NCBI GenBank assembly: GCA_031772625.1
Contig: CM062816.1
Location: 635,622,352 to 635,686,351 of the forward strand
DNA length: 64,000 nucleotides
Origin: Pinus tabuliformis
Lineage: Eukaryota > Streptophyta > Pinopsida > Pinales > Pinaceae
Direction of reading: 5' to 3'
The notes beneath the pieces were generated by a model. The model had not been told where the DNA came from, did no database searches, and saw only the letters and a program-made list of their open reading frames with translations. Below are positions 56,445-64,000 of the stretch, in pieces; position 1 is the stretch's first letter; every line of letters begins with the position of its first letter. The position numbers and the translations under genes are program-made.

Positions 56445-58512
56445 TTTTGTCTCCTCAATCTCTAAAGTTTCCAAGAGAGATAGAGCTAATATTTAGATGA
56501 TTAAAATTATAATTAATAATCTCAATAGTGTTTCCTCCATCACTTTTTATTGAATTTTGACTTAACTCCATAATGTCTGACAACTGCATTCCAATAAGAA
56601 GCTTATTAAGAAATATAATTAGATTACTCTACAAGCTTCACCCAACAATATTCCTTTTAATGTGTACGATAACTAAAAAAATACACAAATTATTCTCAAC
56701 TTCATATTTATATGCATGAAGTATGTTCGAGGTTTGTCCTTTTATCATGGCACCTAAAATTCCCTCACATATGATAAAAGGAAGTAAGATTTCTAGATAC
56801 ATTAAAAGATGATTCTTGGACAAAACCAAATTTAATGGAGCATATATTACAAGTCATCCTCTTGGGAGATTTAGCCTTGCCAATTTCTAGTCTACATTTA
56901 AAATTTCCAATTTCAGATCTCCTCTCTAAATTATTCCCACATAATTATGATTCTATCACATGCTTCCAATAGTTTTCGCTGAATGGACACCTAGATTCCT
57001 TGATTCTTTTGGAAGGCTAGTATGTGAACCTAAGGAACCTTTGGATAACCTGTCCTTTAATTGACTTATTACTGTAACACCTTTCTTTATGTAGGTGAAT
57101 AATGTTTCTTAGTATCTTATTTGTTTGAAGAAAGTGATGGATAATATGTAGCACTTGAAGATTTATCCTTTTCATCCATCTTTGGTTATTTTTGTTTGTA
57201 ATTCTTAGTTGGATTATCAAAATGGTATCCAATATCCTTCCTACTCAAATATCCCTTCCCTTCGCTTTCCTTGGTTTATACATAGAACTAGGCATCGAGT
57301 GGTTCATATCATTTAGAGCATCAACCAAATCCTTCTCCCTCGTAACCATAAAGGAAAATAATTGCAAATTTCTTTTAGCCTCTAAAAAATTTTTTTAGGT
57401 GTTTGAGCTTTTCTCTTTCATTTGGCCTTACTTTACTTGACCTTTGAATATCTTGCTTTATTTTCAAGGAAACCATATTTGATCATTATTCCTCCATATT
57501 AAAACCTACATCATTGATATGGGATACCCCATCCACTAGATTCTAGCCTAAAATAATTGATAATCATATATCTTTGATCAAATTCAATAAATCCTCTCCT
57601 TCTATTGCCTCTTGTTCACTTCATGAAGAAGAAGTGGAAGAAGACTCTTTTGGACACTACTTTCTTTTATCATTAGAAACAACTTATGTATGTGAGATTA
57701 TTCATGGGAGCTCAATTATATGCATTTGCATATCATTTCTATAAGGTTTATGCTTCTTCATACCATTTAATTTCATGGAGCTATGTTGCCACTCAAACTT
57801 GATAGAATGGAATACCTCAAGTTTGACCCAAAAGCTTCCACTTGCCTAAGTGTGGAGCACATTCATGAAAAAAATCATTCCTAGATTCAATATTTGTATA
57901 ATCTATTTTAGAGATGGTGGTAGGAGAGTATTTTAAAGAGGCGCATAGGAATTTCTCATGGTAATCTACTTCTGCTTGCCATGGAAAATTGTTACAATAC
58001 TTGATCTTGATAGGATTTGAGCCCTCACCACTCACTCTCACCTCATTCCTTAACAACATTGAAGTGGTGTGTTCAATTAACTAAGAAATAAATTTGAAGA
58101 GATGGTTGGAACTTGTTCATTCTTTCCTAATCCATTTTCTTTATCATTATGAGGAAATCCCTAGTGAGGTGGGAAATAGTCTTGATCATGGATCTAATTT
58201 CCTCGACTATTATGCTTTTTTCATATTTTTTTTTTAAGATAATCCCTTTTTTGTTTTAGCTTCTCATCAACTATAAATGTTGCATGGAGTTATGAGTTTT
58301 CTTTGCCTTTACTCTCCTCATATACACATATACCAGCTTGATGAGACATGTCATGAATAATTTTTTTTAGGAGTTTTGCTGACTCTGCTTGTAGTTGGGT
58401 CTTAGTTTCCTATTTTCCATTCATTTCCATACTGATTTTCGTCCCTTTGTACTGCTCATTTCCACCAGTTAAGTGCACACCATGAATAGGAATATATTTT
58501 TTTCATGTTGTA
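56445..58512. other. Unrecognised AT-rich stretch
   Basis: I translated both strands by eye and found only short frames. Minus-strand pieces such as FGFVQESSFNVSRNLTSFYH (56830) and FPWQAEVDYHEKFLCASLKY (57950) look faintly protein-like and might be worn gag sequence, but no known domain order supports this. No tandem repeat or LTR was noticed. Confidence 0.4.
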
Positions 58513-59022
58513 TTAGATGGCCTTCGTAAATTCCTTATAAAAGATTTGATGAGTTCTAACCCTTGAAACTTCATTAAGACAACCCGCAGTAGCAAGCATT
58601 ACCTCTCCAGGTTTATCCCTAAATAGTATGTACTCTCCAAAGTTTGCCACAGCTGGAACCGTAGCTGCTAGTGTCAACTGAGAATGTAAGTGCCTTGTCA
58701 CCCCTCCAACAAGCTAAGAAGGATATCTTTGGATGGAGGTAAAACTTGATCCCTTGCTCTAAAAATATTTTCTTCCCTCATTCCTCCCACCACCATCCTA
58801 GTGTTTTGTTTCATTATTAACCTTAACCCTGAGGTTTGATACACATCTCTGAGACGACTGTAATATGAGTAATGGAAAGCAAAAGCGGCCGAAAAATTGT
58901 ATTCTTCGAACTGAAATATGACCGATAATTCAACTTTGATATCTGTTGGTACTGCTGATTTAGGCGTAACAGAATACCAACCAGTCACAGATACTAAGAT
59001 TTCCAGTTTCTCGTTGATGCCT
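58513..59022 (-). pseudogene. Possible coding remnant, unrecognised
   Basis: A minus-strand frame is open for about 108 codons from 59022 to 58698 (EKLEILVSVTGWYSVTPKS, VELSVIFQFEEYNFSAAFAF, NIFRARDQVLPPSKDILLSL). With a one-base shift near 58700 it continues to 58513 (VTRHLHSQLTLAATVPAVAN, GEVMLATAGCLNEVSRVR). The residue mix is ordinary for a protein and the base composition is higher in G and C than around it. I recognise no domain. It could be a worn exon pair of a low-copy gene, or chance. Confidence 0.3.
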
Positions 59023-59028
59023 CACCTC

Positions 59029-59084
59029 CATGGGTGCAGTACTCCAGTCGACACCTTCATGGGTGCAGTACTCCAGTCGACACT
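59029..59084. repeat. 29-bp tandem duplication
   Basis: The word catgggtgcagtactccagt and the following cgacac appear at 59029 and again at 59058, a period of 29 bases, with only minor differences after that. It lies between the two possible coding pieces. Confidence 0.9.
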
Positions 59085-59258
59085 TCACAAAATAATATGA
59101 ATCAGCGAATCCAGCATGGACAACGAAGCAGTAATAAATCAGGTGTAGCAGATCGCGATATTTCCTGCTTCTCCGTGACTCCTGAACCTCTCCATGACTG
59201 AGGTAATCCGACCGAGACTACAGAAACTGCTGCACTCCCAACTTCAAATCTAAATTCT

Positions 59259-59444
59259 ATGGCCGTAGAGATGGAGAGTTCGGGTGGGGTGGTAGAGGAT
59301 TATTACATGGACTATGCGGCGTTGATAGAATATCCACTGAGGCACTCTCCGCAGTGTGTCTTTGTCAGACCCGTGCCCGGGGTCAACATCCACCCAGACT
59401 ATATCTGGGAAGGAGGAAAAAGGGAACCTCCAGTACCAAAATAA
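59259..59444 (+). CDS. Short open frame, possibly a first exon
   Basis: ATG 59259 opens 61 codons (MAVEMESSGGVVEDYYMDYA, then HSPQCVFVRPVPGVNIHPDY and IWEGGKREPPVPK) ending in TAA at 59442-59444. The local sequence is rich in G and C compared with the spacer, as plant first exons often are. The minus strand is open in the same place, so openness alone proves little. A GT just at the stop (aataagtagtat) could be a donor. I recognise no family. Confidence 0.3.
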   Translation: MAVEMESSGGVVEDYYMDYAALIEYPLRHSPQCVFVRPVPGVNIHPDYIWEGGKREPPVPK

Positions 59445-60008
59445 GTAGTATATTGCAATGAACACTCGCGAACTTCCTGCCATACATGTCGCTGGGTACT
59501 ACTGATTTCCTTTGCATATTTTTTCTTTTGTTTTTTAATTTGTGAAGTTAAACTAATGCTTGGATTATTGCAGTTAAACTAATGCGATTATTGGATTATT
59601 TTATTTTGGTTGGATAGGAAATTAAAGATTAATGGGGATGGATTGGTATCTACGTGGTTGAGTTTTTAATCGTATTTTTTACCATGGCTGGATAGTTTCT
59701 ATGTTTATATTTATTTTTTTCTCAAGGAAAAATGGTAATCTTTCATTAGTTTTGAAAAATTACATATAGTGGATGCTTGACAGCATATGCATCACTTGTT
59801 TTTGTTAGATATGTCAAAAAACCATCAAATACCATTCTTATAATGGTTGTAACACACAATATAATAACCATGCAGGGTGATAGTCAGATTGTGTCTAATT
59901 TATATGTTCATAAACTGTGAGAATATATACACCACTCAAGTTGATTTCATAAATAAAGACTATGATATATACAACATAATATATAACCGAGAAACATTTA
60001 TGAAAAAT
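59445..60008. other. Spacer before the LINE B 3' end
   Basis: AT-rich, no coding region recognised. The 3' untranslated part and tail of LINE B should lie around 59930-60008 on the minus strand, but no clear poly(A) run marks its end. Confidence 0.45.
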
Positions 60009-60500
60009 TAGGTTCCATCAACCTGATGATATTTCTGATCTATGTATGGTGTGTGATAATATTGGTATTGTGTAGTACCCCTCTCCTCATGTATTATCCG
60101 CTGCCCTCTTGAAAGTAGCGTGGCCTCCTTGGAAAGGCCGTCAGCGATGTCGTTATGTTCCCTGTAAATATGATGACAAATGATGGAGTTAAATTGCTAT
60201 TTGAAAATATTCACTTTATCCAAAATGTTTGTAAGTGTGTGTGCATGGCAGCTCATGATATTGTTGAACCAATTTATAATAGTTTTGGAATCTCCGAAGA
60301 TCTGAATATTTCTGCAATCGTGGCTAAGAGAGAAATGTAATAAATGCCGAAGGGTGATTAGTTCAACAAAGTTATTTGTTCCTTGCTTGACTCTATAATA
60401 ATGATGTTTAGTGAGGTAAAGAAGGAAGCTGCCCCCACACCCATGTTGCTGGGCTACCCCATCAGAGAATGCCCACGCGATGCAATGGTCAACCAGTTCG
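60009..60500 (-). pseudogene. LINE B RNase H domain
   Basis: WAFSDGVAQQHGCGG near 60475 holds the first Asp, GTNNFVELITLRHLL the Glu, IQIFGDSKTIINWF the next Asp and NDIADGLSKEA near 60140 the last. All four acidic positions expected for this RNase H are present. One in-frame TAG interrupts the domain near 60200. The C-terminus YQYYHTPYID is shared with LINE A (YQYYHRPFIE). Confidence 0.88.
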
Positions 60501-60699
60501 GGAGCTAGAGGTATGCATGGTTACGACATTATATATTTGGGCAGCTCGAGATATGAGTAGAAGTTTTTTTCTATGATGCACTGCCATCTCATTGCACAGT
60601 GGTCAAATATCATTTTGTTTCATGCCATCCAAATAGCCCAGTAGATGATCAAGGGGAGGCAGAGTAAATTTGATCCTGAGTGCATGTTGTGCCAAGATT

Positions 60700-61658
60700 C
60701 CTAGGCTAGCATGATGTTGTCCCCTTCCCAACTGCCAGAAAACCGAATCTCAGCTGCAACAAATCTCCAAAGATTGTTTGTCAATTTGCATTTAAGAAAC
60801 AGGTGCTCAGTCGATTCGGAGGCTTGCTTACACAGAATACACCAGTGTGGTCTATGAATGGATCTGTGTGTAAGGGAATCCCAGTGGGAACTTTTTTTCT
60901 CAGAATACACCAAAAGAAAAGTTCGGTTCGAGGAAGGGACTTGAGTTTCCAGATGGCCTCCCACCAGTCTTGCATGTGCTCTGGTTTTTTGTTTTGTAGC
61001 AGACTTAGGTAACCAGCCTTTGGTGAGTACGATCCGCTTTCTGCCAGACACCACATGATTTCATCCGAAACCTCCTTAATACAGATATGAAACTCGATCA
61101 ATGTGGAAGTATAATTGTTCCATGTATGGTGCCAATGAGGTGGAATGTTGCACTGAATTGCAGATTTCCATGCTTGTGTGAAGATGGTGGTATTTTCCAG
61201 ATCTTATATTTGAGGAATCACACTGATGTCCCTCTGATTTAAGTGAAGGATGAACTCTCTTTGAAGATGGAAGCGCCCACCTCCCCCTATCCAGGGGTCC
61301 CAATCGATGTGCACTTTTGTGCCATCATTTATCCTCCATGCCAGATGATTGCGAATGTGTGGGAGAGAGCTGAGCAGTGCTTTCCAGACTGAAGGAATGC
61401 CAATCCTTGTCCATTGCCACAGCTTTATCCAGTCCATGGTTTGGAGGGGCCAATATATTTATGATATGAGATAGATTTCCATAGATTCTGTTTGATGAGG
61501 AAGGTCCAACCCATGTTTGCAGCCAAGGCTTGAGAAAAAAGGGTTAAATCTTTGTGTCCCCATCCTCCCCATTTCTTGGGCAAGATGATCTTATTCCAGC
61601 TGACCTAGGAAAATGTTATCTTGTCTTGACTACCATTCCAGAGATATATGCTACAAAT
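60700..61658 (-). pseudogene. LINE B ORF2, C-terminal and zinc-binding region
   Basis: Directly after reverse transcriptase, LPKKWGGWGHKDLTLFSQAL and ANMGWTFLIKQNLWKSI match LINE A. The zinc-binding part is at 61101-60701: GSYSPKAGYLSLL, WWEAIWKLKSLPRTELFFWC, then CILCKQASESTEHLFLKC with the cysteine-histidine pattern complete. Stops at 61659 and 61594, and a frame change near 60860-60780, break it. Confidence 0.85.
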
Positions 61659-63383
61659 CTATTGGAGATGAGCAAGTATTCTTTTGGGAATCCAGGCTAA
61701 AGCCATCCAAAATACAGGGGTAGCCTCCAAGACAGATTTAATAAGCACAAGTCTTCTAGCTCTAGACAAGAAGGGGTGGCACCAATTTGTTAGCCTTTTC
61801 TCTAATTTAATGACCAACCATATCCAATATACAATCTTTTGGCTCAAGGGCTTGGTCCAAAAGCCCAAATATTTGAAACCCTCATCAAGAGGATGAATAT
61901 AATAAGGGAAATGTTGTGCAAATGTGGATTCATGGATAGATGTATGAGTGAGAGTGATGGTAGATTTCCCATGATTCACGAGCATACCAGTGGCCCTAGA
62001 CAAGGTGGATAGAAGCTTATCAAAGGCTATCGAGTCTCGAATGCTGCCATCTAGAAATATCAGAACATCATCAACAAAAAGGAGGTGTGTGAGATAGCAC
62101 TGATCATTTATCTTCTGGCCGAACATTCTACCACTTCGCTTTTCATGATCTATTAACCGACTCAGTCCTTCCATGACTATGAGGAAGAGGAGGGGGGATA
62201 GTGGACATCCTTGTCTAAGTCCCCTTTCAGAATGGAAAAAATGTGAGGCAAAGCCATTTATGAGGACATTGTAGGAAGCTGAGGAGATGCAGGACATGAT
62301 TCAGGTGGTGAATAAGTGCGGGAATCCCAGGTGAATGAGAAGCATTTTGATGTATAGCCAGCTAACCTGGTCAAAGGCTTTTGCCAAGTCAATCTTAAGA
62401 ATGATGCCTTTTAACTTTCTTGATCTAATAGACTGAATAGCTTCTTGTGCAGTGCCAATGGCCTCATGGATCTGTTGGTCTTCAAGAAAGGAAAATTGTT
62501 CAGGTAAAATGTGATGAGAAAGAATGGGTCTCATTCGATTGGCTATGATCTTGGAGATAATTTTGTAGAGGTAGTTACAGAGAGAGATGGGGTGGAAGTC
62601 ATTGAAGGATGATGGGGAATCTGTCTTGGGAATGAGGGCAATGAAAGTGGAATTAATGGCATTGTACAATTTTCCTGTAGTCCTGCACTCCTCCACAAAT
62701 TTGAGCAGGTCGTGTCCCAAAAGATCGTAGAAAGCCAGATAAAACTCAATAGACCACCCATCCGGTCTAGGGCTTTTGTCTTTTTTGAACCACTTAAGGG
62801 TCCCCTCAAGTTCAACGGATGTTATTGGTGAATTGAGTTCTTGCACTTCCTCCTCCTCTACAAATCTAGGGAAATAGCCAGCCACTTGTATAATATGAGC
62901 TAGGTTGGTCTCTCGAGGAGATTTGTATAAATTTTGGAAGTGTGTGGTGCCCAAAAGAGATAGATTTTTAAAGGTGTCAGCCATACCTCCATCCGGAAGA
63001 GGCATTTTCCAGATTGTATTAGCTATCTTTCTTCCCTTTGCATAGTTCTAAAAAAACTTTGTGTTATCATCGTGAGCCTGTAGCCAAATTTCCCTACTCT
63101 TCAGTCTCCATGTTTCTTCTCTTTCCTTCAGAATCTTATCTCTCTTTTTCTCGAGCTCAATGAGATGTGATTTCTCATTTGCAAATGAAAATCCCTTGTT
63201 GTTGTCATCCATAAGCCCATTCAATTCAGATTCAATAGCTGATAGGGTCTGGTCATCCTTCAATTTTTTCTCCTTGGCCGAGGTGATGGATAGGTGTTTA
63301 AGCTGAGTCAAATTGTGGCAGAATCCTTCAGCCGATGATCTATGACTCGATATGGGATGAGATTTCCAATAGTCCGAGACCAT
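61659..63383 (-). pseudogene. LINE B reverse transcriptase with linker
   Basis: One register from 63383 to 61659, interrupted only by TAG at 63050-63048 and TGA at 62303-62301. Linker: SREIWLQAHDDNTKFF and KGRKIANTIW across the TAG. Reverse transcriptase: LKWFKKDKSPRPDGWSIEFY, NSTFIALIPKTDSPSSFNDF, PISLCNYLYKIISKIIANRM, ILKIDLAKAFDQVSW (first Asp), then after the TGA (probably once TGG) GLRQGCPLSPLLFLIVMEGL and HLLFVDDVLIFLDG with the intact catalytic FVDD. KYLGFWTKPL and RARRLVLIKSVLEATPVFWM complete the thumb region. Confidence 0.93.
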
Positions 63384-64000
63384 CTTGATATATCCTAGAT
63401 CTTAAAGAAATACATGATTGAATTTGAATGGGGAGTTTGGTTTGGCTTTAGGTCCAAGGATCTCCAAATAAATTGGGGAGTGGTATGAAATACCTCCGGA
63501 CCCTACCCATTGTCTATATCTATTGAGCTATTGAACCAAAGGCACCTTAATCAGGAATCGATCAAGCCTTCTAGGCATAGATGTATCCCCAACTCTTTAA
63601 TTTGTCCATGTGGGCAAGGGCTTGATCATAGGGATATTCTTGAGGTTTCATAGCTCAAGTGTATCCCTAAAAAATTCAGAAAGGGAGTCTACTTATGGTT
63701 GGGATCCCCAGGATTCGCCAAAACCTAAGGATAAGTTTAGATCACCCCCAATGACCATCTCATCAATAATAGTGATTTCAAGATTAAGGAAATGCTACTA
63801 GAATTCATCTCTCCGCTGAGATGGTCCATATACATTGATGACCGAGATTTCATACCTAGGTTGGCACAGAAAATATCCATCACAATGAAGCCTGATCCTC
63901 CCCAAGATGTTGATACTTTTATGGAGCACGGGTCGTATCCAATGGCTAATCCCCCTGATCTACCCACAACATCAAGAGAGAAGAATGACCAATGGGTTTT
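63384..64000 (-). pseudogene. LINE B endonuclease, C-terminal part
   Basis: The minus strand shows SGGLAIGYDP at 63960, then INVYGPSQRRDEF near 63845 in another frame, MVIGGDLNLSLGFGESWG near 63760 and RRLDRFLIKVPLV near 63565. These are the second half of the LINE endonuclease, with the GDLN motif carrying catalytic Asp and Asn. A frameshift between 63900 and 63830 and several stops break it. The first half lies past the window edge. Confidence 0.85.

Larger units (their letters stand above)
60009..64000 (-). mobile_element. LINE B, plant L1-type retrotransposon (cut by window edge)
   Basis: ORF2 of the same L1 family as LINE A, in opposite orientation. The minus strand reads endonuclease, linker, reverse transcriptase, zinc region and RNase H down to a stop at 60009-60011. 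Its 5' part and ORF1 lie beyond 64000. It is better kept than LINE A: from 63383 to beyond 61659 one register holds, with only a few stops, and both the FVDD site and the four acidic RNase H residues remain. Confidence 0.92.

Noticed and set aside
56638..57232. Possible gag of another gypsy element
   Set aside because: A few suggestive words, but no zinc knuckle, protease motif or domain order; left as unrecognised.
1..64000. CRISPR arrays, tRNA or rRNA genes, bacterial operons
   Set aside because: No regularly spaced identical repeats, no tRNA-like arms and no ribosomal sequence were seen; all coding traces are of plant or retroelement type.

Overview
The window looks like intergenic or deep-intronic DNA of a seed plant with a large, repeat-rich genome. 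The evidence is a plant NAC-domain exon, plant-type L1 LINEs carrying an RNase H domain, long-lived and heavily mutated Ty1/copia elements, a Ty3/gypsy remnant and AT-rich spacer. A gymnosperm is my inference from the density and age of the elements; it is not proven. I see no complete, intact protein gene and no bacterial, organellar, CRISPR or RNA gene.

Layout. 1-2.9 kb: spacer with short duplications and one NAC transcription-factor exon on the minus strand with three stops. 2.9-8.8 kb: LINE A on the plus strand, near full length and broken. 8.8-12.2 kb: AT-rich spacer with several tandem repeats. 12.2-14.1 kb: the most gene-like part, with a candidate first coding exon (plus strand, 12601-12721, clean splice donor) and an unrecognised coding remnant (minus strand, 13823-14096) that ends exactly at a retrotransposon LTR.

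14.1-47.5 kb: one nested complex of minus-strand copia elements. Its frame is a tandem array with shared LTRs: LTR0-I1-LTR1-I2-LTR2-I3-LTR3-I4-LTR4. LTR0 is split by element E1 (14649-21020) and by E3 (21541-30775, 5-bp target duplication with one mismatch). E3 in turn carries a plus-strand element, E4 (26258 to about 29229), in its gag gene. The array members and E1 share a large deletion that fuses the integrase zinc finger to the middle of reverse transcriptase, and probably a second deletion in gag, so they form a non-autonomous subfamily. I1-LTR1 resembles I3-LTR3 and I2-LTR2 resembles I4-LTR4, which indicates an 8-kb tandem duplication inside the array.

47.5-50.0 kb: a strongly decayed Ty3/gypsy pol on the minus strand, visible only by translating through stops. 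50.0-56.4 kb: E5, a minus-strand copia element of the same family as E4, with a truncated 3' LTR. 56.4-60.0 kb: mostly unrecognised sequence with a possible low-copy coding patch at 58.5-59.45 kb. 60.0-64.0 kb: LINE B on the minus strand, same family as LINE A, running off the right edge.

The parts do not form a working pathway. The interest lies in the layered history of the elements and in three small gene-derived pieces between them.
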